This document shows, piece after piece, positions 30,644-39,346 of a stretch of 64,000 bases of DNA. The notes under the pieces were generated by a model. The model worked only from the letters and a program-made list of their open reading frames with translations, ran no database searches and was not told where the DNA came from. This DNA comes from Hymenobacter sp. BRD67 (GTDB lineage Bacteria > Bacteroidota > Bacteroidia > Cytophagales > Hymenobacteraceae). Each line of letters starts with the position of its first letter. The first letter of the stretch is position 1. Location of the stretch: NCBI RefSeq assembly GCF_013256425.1, contig NZ_CP053904.1:1116001-1180000 (forward strand), given 5' to 3'. Both the position numbers and the translations under genes were made by a program.

Positions 30644-31453
30644 TTATTTAGCGGCTGGCGGCCGGGCGGCTTTAATCTTTTCGGCCACCTCCACCATCGG
30701 CGCCACCCAAATGTCTTTCTGATTGGCCTGGAGGTAGCGCAGCAGCTGGCGGTGTGCCGGCAGGCTCACGTTGAGGCCGTGGCCGCCGCCCACGCCATGA
30801 AACAGAAATACCAGCAGCGTGTGCGACTGCCGGGCCTGCTTCACCAGGCCAATCAGGTATTCACCCGACTGGCCGTTAATCATGTAACAGTCAATATTAT
30901 CGAGGTCGACCTGCGCGGCGGTCTGCATACCGGGCGTAATGCCCCGTGCCGCCACAAAATCCTGGCGCAGCTGCTCGTAGAAGTTGACCCCGCCAATCTG
31001 GCGGTCGCCGCAGGGGTAGGCAAAGGTGCGGGCCGTTTTTCCGTCAATGGCATTCAGCAGGGTATTATTAGCCCTGATTTCGCTCACCGCCCGGCTCACG
31101 GTGTACTTGCTCAGGTCGTTGTCGGGCGTTACAAAGCCCCGGCCGGGCAGGCTGCCATCGCAGGGATGCATCAAGGCGTGGTTGCCCAGCTCATGCCCGT
31201 GCCGGGCGGCCTGGCGCCACTCGCCCAGCCGGTGCGCCACCACTGGCGAAGAGCCAATTAGGTAGAACGTACCCCGCAGCCGCGCCGAGTCGAGTGCCGG
31301 CACCACGTTATCGAGGTCCACGTCGATGGCATCGTCGTAGGTCAGCACTACCGCGCACTGCTTATTGTTCCACCCGCTGGGAGCCTGGGCATAAGCAGCC
31401 GGGCCGCCCAGTAGCAGCGCGGCGGCGTAGCATAACGTTCGGGTAAGTTTCAT
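30644..31453 (-). CDS. Secreted polysaccharide deacetylase-like protein
   Basis: A 269-residue protein with a signal peptide (MKLTRTLCYAAALLLGGPAAYAQ) and a NodB-type carbohydrate esterase (CE4-like) domain. Motif 1 is VVLTYDDAIDVDLDN (catalytic Asp pair), motif 2 is HGHELGNHALMH (metal-binding His-x3-His), and FAYPCGD is motif 3. FLFHGVGGGHGLNVS near the C-terminus supplies the final His. It probably removes acetyl groups from a glycan at the cell surface. The substrate is not evident. Confidence 0.87.
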   Translation of the reverse strand: MKLTRTLCYAAALLLGGPAAYAQAPSGWNNKQCAVVLTYDDAIDVDLDNVVPALDSARLRGTFYLIGSSPVVAHRLGEWRQAARHGHELGNHALMHPCDGSLPGRGFVTPDNDLSKYTVSRAVSEIRANNTLLNAIDGKTARTFAYPCGDRQIGGVNFYEQLRQDFVAARGITPGMQTAAQVDLDNIDCYMINGQSGEYLIGLVKQARQSHTLLVFLFHGVGGGHGLNVSLPAHRQLLRYLQANQKDIWVAPMVEVAEKIKAARPPAAK

Positions 31454-31516
31454 CGGGCAAGGCTGGCCGGCCTTGGGGAAGTGGCCGGCCAGCGCAAGTT
31501 TAAGCCGAAAAAGCGG

Positions 31517-32386
31517 CTAGCCCAGGTACGCCATATCCTCCGGCGTGAGCTGAATAGCGGCTGCGGCCAGGTTTTCGCGCAAATGCGCCAGCGACGACGT
31601 GCCCGGAATAGGCAGCAGTACCGGCGACTTATGTAGCAGCCAGGCAATATTGAGCTGGGCGGTGGTTACGCCGCGCTGCCGGGACAGCTCGGCCAGCTTG
31701 TCGCCCGACTTGGGCAGGCCGTGGATGAGCGAGAAAAACGGTATCAGCGGAATGCCGTGCTGCTCGCACAGCGCCAGCACTTCCTCGCCGCCCCGGGTTT
31801 CGCCGTGGCCTTCGCGAAGGGTGGTGCGCTGGGCGTAGCCGTACATATTCTCAACGGTGGCTATTTCGCCCAGCCGAAGGCCGGTTTCCAGCTCTTCGCG
31901 GCTCACGTTGCTCAGGCCCACGTGCTGAATCTTGCCTTCTTTTTGCATCTCAAACATGGCTCCCAACTGCTCTTCGAGCGGCACGGCGCTGTTGCCCATC
32001 AGCCGCAGATGCACGAGCTGCACCTGCTCCTGGCGCAGGGTGCGCAAGTTGTTCTCAATGCTGGTGCGCAGGTTGGCGGGCGTATTAAAGGGCACCCAGC
32101 TGGCATCGGGCCGGCGGGTGGCGCCCACTTTCGTGCAGATTACCAGGTCGGTGGAGTAGGGGTGCAGCGCCTCGAAAATCAGGCGGTTCGTCACGTCGTC
32201 GCCGTAATAGTCGGCCGTGTCGAGAAAGTTAACGCCGCTGGCCACGGCAGCTTTCAAAATTTCGAGCGCCTGCGGCCGGTCGGCCGGCTCGCCCCATATC
32301 TGAGGCCCGGTGAGGCGCATGGTGCCGTAGCCGAGGCGGTTGACGGTGAGCGGCTGAGCCGAGTTGGGGGCAATGGTAATGGTCAT
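31517..32386 (-). CDS. Aldo/keto reductase
   Basis: A 289-residue NADPH-dependent oxidoreductase with the AKR TIM barrel. The catalytic tetrad is visible as Asp and Tyr in FLDTADYYGDD, Lys in LVICTKVGATRRPD and His in QLVHLRLMG. The C-terminal cofactor region has LPIPGTSSLAHLRENLAAAAI. The N-terminus (LGYGTMRLTGPQIWGEPADR) resembles AKR12/13-type oxidoreductases. The substrate is unknown. Confidence 0.9.
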   Translation of the reverse strand: MTITIAPNSAQPLTVNRLGYGTMRLTGPQIWGEPADRPQALEILKAAVASGVNFLDTADYYGDDVTNRLIFEALHPYSTDLVICTKVGATRRPDASWVPFNTPANLRTSIENNLRTLRQEQVQLVHLRLMGNSAVPLEEQLGAMFEMQKEGKIQHVGLSNVSREELETGLRLGEIATVENMYGYAQRTTLREGHGETRGGEEVLALCEQHGIPLIPFFSLIHGLPKSGDKLAELSRQRGVTTAQLNIAWLLHKSPVLLPIPGTSSLAHLRENLAAAAIQLTPEDMAYLG

Positions 32387-32709
32387 GAATTGCTGCTTGA
32401 GGAAGTGGAAAAGCCCGCCCGGCGGCCGGAAGCCGTTCGGTTAAAGCTGATAGTGGGGCGGCATATCTACCGCTTCGACCCGTGGAAAGTTTGCCCCAGC
32501 CTGGCTGGTGAGCGTGCGTAAGGATGGCTGGGGTTCCTGCAAAGGCTTTTGCTGGCTAGCAAAGCGGAAAGCATCGCTACAAGCCGCGTTTATCTCCGTA
32601 CTTGCTGCCCGATGAGCGCCTTTGTGGGGGTATGCGTGTTTCTGGCAGTAGGCAAGCTGGAAACGGCTAGCTGGCAAGCGCTTTAAACTATTTCTGAATT
32701 TTTCCTGCT
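32387..32709. other. Intergenic region without recognised features
   Basis: About 320 bases between the divergent aldo/keto reductase and cupin genes. I see no convincing gene, hairpin or repeat here. Short frames exist on both strands but lack family features or start signals. Promoters for both flanking genes are expected in it. Confidence 0.5.
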
Positions 32710-33504
32710 ATGCATTTCCCCATAATGGCCCTGGCTGCGCTGGCTACTACCAGCCTCGCCCTGCCCGCCGATACGTTACCCGCGGCCGTGTACCATGCGC
32801 CGGCGCCGGCGAAGTCTGGCCGCACGCTTACTACGCAGCAGGTGCTGAAAGGCAGCACCCTCGACCTGAAAGAGCTGGAGATAACGACCGTGCTGCTACC
32901 CGCCGGCCAGGCCAGCCGCCCCCGGCCTGCCACCGCTGAAGAGCTACTGGTGGTTCAGCAAGGCCAGCTGGCCGTAACGCTGCACGACTCTACCAAAACC
33001 CTGAGCCCCGGCGGCCTGCTGCTGGCAATGGCCGGCGAGCAGCCCGCGCTGCGCAATACCAGCGCCGCGCCGGTGCGCTACTGGTGCCTGAAATTCAGCT
33101 CGGTTGACGGGGTCGATGCGGCGCGGGGCCAGGCCGGGGGCGGCTCTTTTCTGCGCGACTGGCCGGCCCTGCCGCTCACCAAAACCGAGAAGGGCGAAAC
33201 CCGGCCGGTGTTCAACCGGCCCACCTCGATGTTTCCGCGCTTCGATGTGCACGCTACCGTGCTCAATCCGGGTCGGGCCAGCCACCTGCCGCACACGCAC
33301 CGCGCCGAAGAGCTCATTCTAATGACCCAGGGCAACGGCCAGATGCTGATTGACAAAACCTCGTACCCGGCCGCGGCCGGCGATGTAATAGTGATGCGCG
33401 CCAACGTGCCCCACGCCTTCACTAATACCAGCCAGGCCCCGGTGGGCTACTTCGCCATTCAGTGGCACAGCAAGGCCGAGCTGGAAAACCAGCAGCCTAA
33501 GTAA
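32710..33504 (+). CDS. Secreted bicupin protein
   Basis: A 264-residue protein with a signal peptide (MHFPIMALAALATTSLALPA) and two cupin domains. The first (about residues 55-115) lacks a clear metal-binding His set. The second contains HLPHTHRAEELILMTQGNGQMLI and VPHAFTNTSQAP, a typical cupin metal site with three His and one Glu. The two-domain layout resembles ureidoglycine aminohydrolase-type bicupins, but no purine-degradation genes are nearby, so the function is left open. Confidence 0.78.
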   Translation: MHFPIMALAALATTSLALPADTLPAAVYHAPAPAKSGRTLTTQQVLKGSTLDLKELEITTVLLPAGQASRPRPATAEELLVVQQGQLAVTLHDSTKTLSPGGLLLAMAGEQPALRNTSAAPVRYWCLKFSSVDGVDAARGQAGGGSFLRDWPALPLTKTEKGETRPVFNRPTSMFPRFDVHATVLNPGRASHLPHTHRAEELILMTQGNGQMLIDKTSYPAAAGDVIVMRANVPHAFTNTSQAPVGYFAIQWHSKAELENQQPK

Positions 33505-33511
33505 GCTGGCC

Positions 33512-34137
33512 CTAGCCCAGCTGCTCCTGAAACGCGGCCAGAAACTGCCCCACGTGGTAGCCATCGGCCAGGCCGTGGTGCACGTTGATGGCCACCGGCA
33601 TCAGGGTAGCCGCGCCTTCGCTATAGGTCTGGCCCACCGAAATCTTGGGGCAGCTGTCGGGTAGCTAAAGCTGCGGGCGTGGGTAAGGCCCGTGAAGCGC
33701 GCCCACGGAATGGCTGAAAAGTGAATCACGTCGGGTCGGCTCGTGGTGTCGCTCAGGCGCAGGCCCTCGCTAGCCTGCACGGCCGCGATTTCGGCTAGCG
33801 CGCCCGGTATAAAATCGGCTAGCTCGCGGTGCTGCTCGATAAAGGAAAACCCGAACGTGTGGTCGGCCCGCCCAATGGTAGCCGAGGCATGGATGCGGTC
33901 GTAGCAATACACCTGCCCCTCCTCGATGCGGTAGCGCAAGGCCTCTACCTGGTTAACCGCCTGCAAGGCCCGGTGCAGGTAATATAGAAAAAAGGGTATG
34001 CTCTGCCGTTTGGCTTCCGCCAGCGCGCGGGTGCAGTCAACGGTGGCTACCAAGCCAAAAAATGGCTCTTCAAAAGCGGAGAAAAAGGCAAAATGCTCGC
34101 GCCGGTTCCAGCTGGCCAGGTCAATTTGGTGTTTCAT
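33512..34137 (-). CDS. Chloramphenicol acetyltransferase-like protein, interrupted by one frameshift
   Basis: A CatA-family acyltransferase of about 208 residues once repaired, the normal length. The N-terminus is KHQIDLASWNRREHFAFFSAFEEPFFG; the middle has FSAIPWARFTGLTHARSFSY. After the lesion the C-terminal frame reads ISVGQTYSEGAATLMPVAINVHHGLADGYHVGQF, with the catalytic His in the HHxxxDG motif. One missing base between 33647 and 33661 (plus-strand GGGG or GGG runs) explains the break; placing it in 33659-33661 gives PDSCPKIS, a close family match. Many CatA-like proteins in Bacteroidota are not proven resistance enzymes, so no resistance is claimed. Confidence 0.85.
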
Positions 34138-34155
34138 TTTTCTTATTTCTACTTA

Positions 34156-34259
34156 CAAAGAACGGCATGCAGGGCCCTGCGAAGCATCGTCACAGAGTTG
34201 TTGCACGAACCTCGCAATGCGTGCAGACTGCCTTGCGAGGCTGCGCATGCCGTTCTTTG
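34156..34259. repeat. Palindromic element, 15-base outer arms, directly before a start codon
   Basis: Outer arms 34156-34170 and 34245-34259 pair perfectly (CAAAGAACGGCATGC). An inner stem pairs CCTCGCAA with TTGCGAGG near 34211-34241. Its end, GAACGGCATGC, resembles the GAACGTCATGC end of repeat family A. It stops 1 base before the ATG of the HAD gene, so it fills that gene's whole upstream gap. Confidence 0.85.
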
Positions 34260-34260
34260 A

Positions 34261-34968
34261 ATGAAAAAAGCCGTGCCCATTCCTTTGCTCATTGCCTTCG
34301 ACGCCGACGATACCCTCTGGCCCAACCAGCCGCACTTCGACCGGGTAGAGGCCACGTTTTTCAGTATCCTGGCCCGCTGCGGCGACCCCGCTGCGCTTCA
34401 TGCCCGGCTCTACGCCATTCAGCGGCACAACATGCAGTACTACGGCTACGGGGCCAAAGCCCTGACGCTCTCGATGATAGAAACTGCCATTCAGCTAACC
34501 AACGGCGCCGTGACGGCCACCGAGATGCAGCAGATTCTTGACCTGGGCAAAGAGCTGCTGCGCTTCTCCATCGAGCTGCTGCCGGGCGTGGCCGAGGTGC
34601 TGCCGGCCCTGCGCCAGCGCGGCCATCACCTGATGCTGCTCACCAAAGGCGACCTGTTCGACCAAGAAGCCAAGCTGGCCCGCTCGGGCCTCGGCGAGCT
34701 ATTCGACCACGTCGAAATTGTGAGTGAGAAAGACCCGGCTACCTACCGCCGTCTCTTCCGGCGCTACCGGGCCACGCCCGAAAGCTTCGTGATGATTGGC
34801 AACTCCCTCAAATCTGATATTCTGCCCGTGGCTGGCCTCGGCTACCGCGCCATCCATGTGCCCTACCACGCCAACTGGATTCACGAGCACGTGCCCGAGG
34901 CCGAGCTGGCCGGCGTGCAGTTTGAGCAAGTAGCCAGCCTGGCCGAAGTGCTGGCGCTACTTCCGTAG
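34261..34968 (+). CDS. HAD-superfamily hydrolase
   Basis: A 235-residue phosphatase-like HAD protein. Motif I is LIAFDADDTLWP (nucleophile Asp and acid/base Asp), motif II is the Thr in LMLLTKGD, motif III Lys is in VSEKDPATY, and motif IV is VMIGNSLKSDILPV. The helical cap between residues 30 and 100 places it in the C1 cap group. The substrate is unknown. The ATG at 34261 is directly preceded by a palindromic element, leaving no usual ribosome-binding spacing outside the repeat. Confidence 0.88.
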   Translation: MKKAVPIPLLIAFDADDTLWPNQPHFDRVEATFFSILARCGDPAALHARLYAIQRHNMQYYGYGAKALTLSMIETAIQLTNGAVTATEMQQILDLGKELLRFSIELLPGVAEVLPALRQRGHHLMLLTKGDLFDQEAKLARSGLGELFDHVEIVSEKDPATYRRLFRRYRATPESFVMIGNSLKSDILPVAGLGYRAIHVPYHANWIHEHVPEAELAGVQFEQVASLAEVLALLP

Positions 34969-35192
34969 CGGCTTTCGTATGCGGCCCATATTGTAAGTCT
35001 TGTCAGTGAAGGCAATTGATGATAAAAATGGCCTGGACTGGCGGGAGTTTAGGTGCAGCCGTATCTCGCCGTGCGGTACTCAGCCCGTTGCCAAAGTACT
35101 CGTTGCCCGCTGCCTTAGCATTGCCTTACATTTACAACTGATACTTGCCAAGGGCAGTGCGCCGGCCGTTTTCTCTCCCAAACCATTTTTTG

Positions 35193-36169
35193 ATGACCCG
35201 ACCCACGTTTGCACACCCGGTATTCGAGCAGCTTTTTGAGCGTGACTATTTCATCCATGATGCCGGGCTGCGCGAAATCCTGGCGCTCGGGCCGGAAACG
35301 GCCGTGCCCGAGCTGCTGAAAATAATCGATGCCGCGTTGACCGACTTTCAGGCGGGTAAGCTGATGGACACCAGCTGGCTGGATACGTTCTATTTCTTCC
35401 ACGCGCTCTACCTGCTGCACGAGCTACGCGCCCCGAGGCCCTGGATGTGTACCGCCGCCTGCTGCGCCTCGACGCGGCGAGTACCGATTTCTGGTTCGGC
35501 GACAACGTGTTTGAGGAGGTGCCGGGTCTGCTGGCCCACGCCGGCCAAAAGCGCCTGCCCGAGCTATTGGCCCTGCTGCAAGACCCGCAGCTGCTGCTGA
35601 TGCACCGGCTGGTAGTGTCGGACGCCGTGGCGCGGCTGGCGCGCGAGCAGCCCGAGCTTCGGCCCGCCATCAGCGCGTTTTTGCAACAGTACCTGCGCCA
35701 CATTATCGCACACGCCGACCAGGCTGCTCAGCTTTTCCCGACTGATGCAGGCGCCTATGGCTACGAGCTGGACAGCTACCTGGGCGGCCTGCTAGCCGAC
35801 GTACAGGATGCGGGCCTACGTGAGCTGGAACCGGAAATCCGGGAGCTGCACCGCCTGGGCCTGGTGGATGAGAGCATTAGCGGCGGGGCCGACGACATTG
35901 ATTTTCACGAGTCGCAGCCGCTGCTGCCTACTCCCGATATCTTCACCCGCTACCAGCAGCTGCGCGAAGACCCCGACAACTACTCGCCCTTTCATCCCGA
36001 TGCTACCGCCATTGCCGAGCGCCGGGCGCAGGAGGAGGCCCGCTACGCTCAGCTCCGGCGCGAGCATGCCGCTCGCTTGCAGCCCCGGCAGGTGCTCCCC
36101 AAAATCGGCCGCAACGACCCGTGCCCCTGCAGCAGCGGCAAAAAGTACAAGAAGTGCCATGGGGCGTAG
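35193..36169 (+). CDS. SEC-C metal-binding domain protein, interrupted by one frameshift
   Basis: About 325 residues once repaired. The C-terminus carries an intact SEC-C zinc motif ([19 protein letters not shown]), as in the tail of SecA. The upstream part is helical, with HEAT-like repeats ([35 protein letters not shown]). The frame breaks at the CCCC run 35431-35434; one extra C joins LHELRAP to [16 protein letters not shown]. The ATG at 35193 begins [15 protein letters not shown]. The function is unknown; SEC-C proteins of this form may bind ribosomes or unfolded proteins, which is only inference. Confidence 0.8.
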
Positions 36170-36446
36170 CAGGTAGGGGCAAGCGGGCATTTTTCCTGAT
36201 TCAGCCGCAAGCCTGACCGCTTGACCAAAGCCGCTGCTGTGTCCGCCGCTCCTAAGCTGGCGCGAGGGTAGGAACCCTGCATCAACGTACGTGGCCCTGC
36301 CCGAAACAGCGGGCTTCGGAGCCGATAATCTGCACCCCGGCGCCGGGCCAGGCCAAGGCCCAGACCTAAATGCGCGCAACGCTGTAACGGCTAATGCGTT
36401 TCAAGCAGTAGGGTAGTCTTTCGCTACCTCTTTAGCCCTTAAGTTT

Positions 36447-36821
36447 ATGAACCTGTTCCTGAAATTTGCTCCTGCCCTCGTAGTGGTCTGCACTATCTCA
36501 CTGGCCCACGCCCAAACTCCTGTCGCGCAAGAAGAAGGCCATATGCCCACGAAAGACAAGAAGATGCACAGCCGTGGTATGGAAGACTACGTGATGATGC
36601 GCGACGGCAAAATGATGCGCATGCAAGAAGGCAAAGCCATGCCACTCACCGAAACCATGACCATGAACAACGGCACCAAGGTAATGACCGACGGCAACGT
36701 GATGATGGCCGACGGCAAGTCGATGATGCTGCACGATGGCCAGCGCGTGATGCTGGACGGCAAAGTGCAGGACATGAAGATGGGGCAGGGCAAAATGAAA
36801 GGTAAAATGAGTAGTATGTAA
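36447..36821 (+). CDS. Secreted Met-rich DUF6799 protein
   Basis: A 124-residue protein with a signal peptide (MNLFLKFAPALVVVCTISLAHAQ). The mature part is rich in Met, Asp, Gly and Lys with repeated M-DGK units (VMMRDGKMMRMQEGKAMPL, GTKVMTDGNVMMADGKSMML, HDGQRVMLDGKVQDM). This matches the DUF6799 type common in Hymenobacter. The many Met residues suggest possible copper or silver binding, but that is inference. The 277-base gap before it holds no clear feature. Confidence 0.8.
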   Translation: MNLFLKFAPALVVVCTISLAHAQTPVAQEEGHMPTKDKKMHSRGMEDYVMMRDGKMMRMQEGKAMPLTETMTMNNGTKVMTDGNVMMADGKSMMLHDGQRVMLDGKVQDMKMGQGKMKGKMSSM

Positions 36822-36833
36822 TAGACTTGTTTC

Positions 36834-37223
36834 TTAAATTAGAAACCAGATAAAAGAACGTCCTGCGGAGCTTGTCGAAGCAGCGCTACTGCGCCTCGTG
36901 GTATGCAGCCCTTTGATGCTATTTTCCGTGATGTCGATGTCGGCATACGATTCGGAAACCAAATCCAGTACCTGAAAATAGCCTACTACCTCCTGCGAAT
37001 CCCAGTCTTCGAACTTGGTAATGTCCGTGTTGCGCAGCAAAACTTCTACTTCCTCGTCGCTCATCCGCGAGGCCTCGATGCGGGTAGAAGCACCCACGCT
37101 CCGCACGGTAGCAATGGCTTTTAGCTGCTTTAAGCTCTGGCCCTGCTGTCGCTCAATGGCCGACCACGAAGCATCAAAGCGGTCGAGCTTGCTCAAAGTA
37201 CCTAACAGGCTACAATCCAGCAT
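36834..37223 (-). pseudogene. Truncated Fic-family gene (N-terminal fragment)
   Basis: The fragment (ATG at 37223, MLDCSLLGTLSKLDRFDASW) has the Fic N-terminal pattern: VRSVGASTRIEASRMSDEEVEVLL, which resembles the S/T-x-x-IEG helix, then EDWDSQEVVGYFQVLDLVSESYADIDITENSIKGLH. The family then needs a Fic core with HPFxxGNGR, which is absent. The conserved part ends near 36895, exactly at a copy of repeat family A. The remaining codons come from the repeat. A full Fic protein would AMPylate or otherwise modify target proteins; this fragment cannot. Confidence 0.75.
36855..36890. repeat. Single arm of repeat family A at the broken end of fic
   Basis: AGAACGTC.TGC followed by GCTTGTCGAAGCA and CTAC match one arm of the palindrome at 5134-5180, without a facing arm. 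The fic reading frame loses its homology at this point. Confidence 0.65.
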
Positions 37224-37324
37224 TATCTCTACGGTGTGTAGGTGTTCGGCAATACCACAAAAGTAGGCCAGCACCGCCGCTCATGATACGATGGTGATAC
37301 GATTCGTGACTATCACTCGTCCCT

Positions 37325-37380
37325 AGCTGAAACGAACGAAGCCCGTAGCTCGCCGACTACGGGCTTCGTTCGTTTCAGCT
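37325..37380. repeat. Perfect palindrome, 24-base arms
   Basis: Arms 37325-37348 and 37357-37380 pair perfectly around an 8-base loop. The inner core CGAAGCCCGTAG matches the hairpin at 8499-8528. It lies between the fic fragment and the AT-rich island; a smaller hairpin (TGGAGGT/ACCTCCA) follows at about 37425-37441. Confidence 0.9.
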
Positions 37381-37569
37381 ATGTCGCTAGCCTCGCCTAC
37401 CGCCGCGTGTCGCTAGCGCGACAATGGAGGTGCAACCTCCACCTCATAGTTAGTCACGAGTTAAACTCGCGCCAGTTTGGGATGAGTGAGTTACGCCCGC
37501 CCCACGCCCACTCCGTCGCAGAAGAGGCGGCAGAAGCTGTGAAAATGACTATAGTGTTAACTTGTAAAA

Positions 37570-38253
37570 TTAGTAATACTTTTTGGCTGCTGGTTTAATA
37601 AATCCATTCGTTGTACAATATGTGTCGAATAAATCAATTATTTCACTTGTGACAGTAGAGATAACAGTCATTTTAGAGGCAAGTACTTGAGCTCTTTGTC
37701 TTTCACCTATAGTTGAGGCGCTTTCACGTCCGTGAGCTACCGCATTACGCTTATCGACAAGTTCATCTACTGTTACTCTAGAAGATAAGGGTATAGAATA
37801 TCCTTTTATTCCAAATGCCTTTACTACTTCTTCAATAGTTTTTGCCCATACGTTCTGCAGCGTACTAGAAAACATTGTTTCATTAATGGATACCGTATTG
37901 CTATTAGAAATTTCTGAAAATAATTCGGTTGATTTCAGAAAAAATTTATCATAACCGCTGTCCTTTATTGATTTTAGCTTATTGTAAAGCGAGATTACGC
38001 TAAATGGTAAAATGTAGTGAGAATTTTTTACCTGTTTAGCTGAAATATTTCTCAGGGCCTGTTCAATAACATCATTAATAGTTTTTTCCAGACAAGCGTA
38101 TAACTGGACCTGGAATAGACCTCTCATTATTTTTAACTCAAGAGAAGGAACTATCTGTGGGTCGTTAGGCTCCAACCTAATTATGTGATTTAAATAAATC
38201 TGTGTTTCATTGAAGCGGCTTCTGGCATTAGCCCTGACAGTTGAAAAGCTCAT
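37570..38253 (-). CDS. HEPN-family nuclease (MAE_28990/MAE_18760-like), probable defence effector
   Basis: A 227-residue, mostly helical protein. RNAVAH at residues 169-174 (VDKRNAVAHGRES) is the Rx4H motif of HEPN ribonucleases, and the overall pattern (LKIMRGLFQVQLYACLEKTINDVI, then the late Rx4H helix) fits the MAE_28990/MAE_18760-like group. HEPN enzymes of this kind are thought to cut RNA in defence or toxin systems. The start overlaps the stop of the upstream DUF262 gene by 4 bases (ATGA), indicating coupled translation. The DNA is clearly AT-rich compared with flanking genes, a sign of transfer. RNase activity is inferred from the motif only. Confidence 0.75.
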   Translation of the reverse strand: MSFSTVRANARSRFNETQIYLNHIIRLEPNDPQIVPSLELKIMRGLFQVQLYACLEKTINDVIEQALRNISAKQVKNSHYILPFSVISLYNKLKSIKDSGYDKFFLKSTELFSEISNSNTVSINETMFSSTLQNVWAKTIEEVVKAFGIKGYSIPLSSRVTVDELVDKRNAVAHGRESASTIGERQRAQVLASKMTVISTVTSEIIDLFDTYCTTNGFIKPAAKKYY

Positions 38254-39299
38254 GTAGCACGTTCACTTACATAATTAATACGTTGAGCAAGCTTCGTCTT
38301 AGAGTTTGTGGCTCCTGTTGTTAACTTATTCAAGTTAATATCGTCAAGTAACTTAATGAGCTTTGAGCTATTTAAACTCTTACCCGAATTTATTGCATCT
38401 GCTGCACCGACTGCAATTGCTTCGTAAAGGACCAAAGGAGTAACATTGGTTCGTGTGCCTCTTACAACGCCTTTTGGTAAAGCCTTATTCAAATTTGCGA
38501 AGGTTTTTTCAAAAATTTTTCGTAGCTCTTTCTCGTTTTTAAAAGATTTTGTCTTTTTGGACATGTAATCATTTAAAAATTCTTTCACACTATGCTGGAA
38601 TAAAGACCTGTCTTCATAGTAAGCAAAAAATTTCAATACAAGCTCTTCGATATTCCCAGTCCTTTCTGCGTTTTTTGTGAGTTTTATCACGGAAAGAAAA
38701 TCAGTATTTTCTGCACATTTTTTGAGAAAATCATTGAATTCACCTAAATAAACACAGTTCCTGATTTCTTGCGGGTGTAAAATTACACCTCCTGTATTGA
38801 GGCGCTCAAACAAGTCGTAACGAGTATTATAGTCGCTTCTATCATTTAGTACGGTTATTCTAATAGGTCTAGTTTGGAATAATAACTGCAATGATTTTGG
38901 TAGGCTTTCAAATTTAAGCCCATTAATAGTGCTTAATCTATCAAGACCTTCCAACTCTAGCTTTTGGCATTTTGGATTTACTCGTTTGATTGTGTTGTCG
39001 TCGCCGACAAAGTTGACAATAGTCGTCAGACGTTGTAAACCATCAATGACCTCCCAAGTAGAATCCTTGTTTGTTGCCATGAATAAGCTCGGCACAGGTA
39101 TACCCAAAAAGATAGATTCGATAAGGTTCGATTGCCTTGTTTCATCCCAAATAAAATGTCTTTGATATTCTGGCGTCACATCAATAAGAGATTCTGAAAC
39201 CATATCGAACAACTGTCTTACAGTTATGTCGTAGCTATCGAACGCTACCGACCTACGGTTGCTTTCAAGTTGCTCCTGAATCTTAGCTGCTTCCATCAA
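38250..39299 (-). CDS. DUF262 domain protein (GmrSD N-domain/ParB-like fold)
   Basis: A 349-residue protein. The DUF262 core is clear: YQRHFIWDETRQSNLIESIFLGIPVPSLFMA (residues 45-75), DGLQRLTT (86-93, the DGQQR motif that binds nucleotide in GmrS-like proteins) and YDLFERLNTGGVILHPQEIRNCVY. The DUF1524 HNH nuclease found in full GmrSD is absent; instead a HEPN gene follows with a 4-base overlap. That suggests a sensor/NTPase plus RNase pair. Base composition is AT-rich and unlike the flanking genes. Defence function is inferred from family and pairing. Confidence 0.82.
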   Translation of the reverse strand: MMEAAKIQEQLESNRRSVAFDSYDITVRQLFDMVSESLIDVTPEYQRHFIWDETRQSNLIESIFLGIPVPSLFMATNKDSTWEVIDGLQRLTTIVNFVGDDNTIKRVNPKCQKLELEGLDRLSTINGLKFESLPKSLQLLFQTRPIRITVLNDRSDYNTRYDLFERLNTGGVILHPQEIRNCVYLGEFNDFLKKCAENTDFLSVIKLTKNAERTGNIEELVLKFFAYYEDRSLFQHSVKEFLNDYMSKKTKSFKNEKELRKIFEKTFANLNKALPKGVVRGTRTNVTPLVLYEAIAVGAADAINSGKSLNSSKLIKLLDDINLNKLTTGATNSKTKLAQRINYVSERAT

Positions 39300-39346
39300 A
39301 GTGACAAAATGGAGGTGATGTTATTTCTTGAATAAAATGACTCCTA

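Noticed and set aside
33512..34137. Calling the CAT-like gene an antibiotic-resistance gene
   Set aside because: The family match is good, but many chromosomal CatA-like proteins do not give resistance, and there is no mobile context here.
35028..35141. A 37-codon plus-strand frame before the SEC-C gene
   Set aside because: It has no family, weak start signals and lies where the SEC-C promoter is expected.
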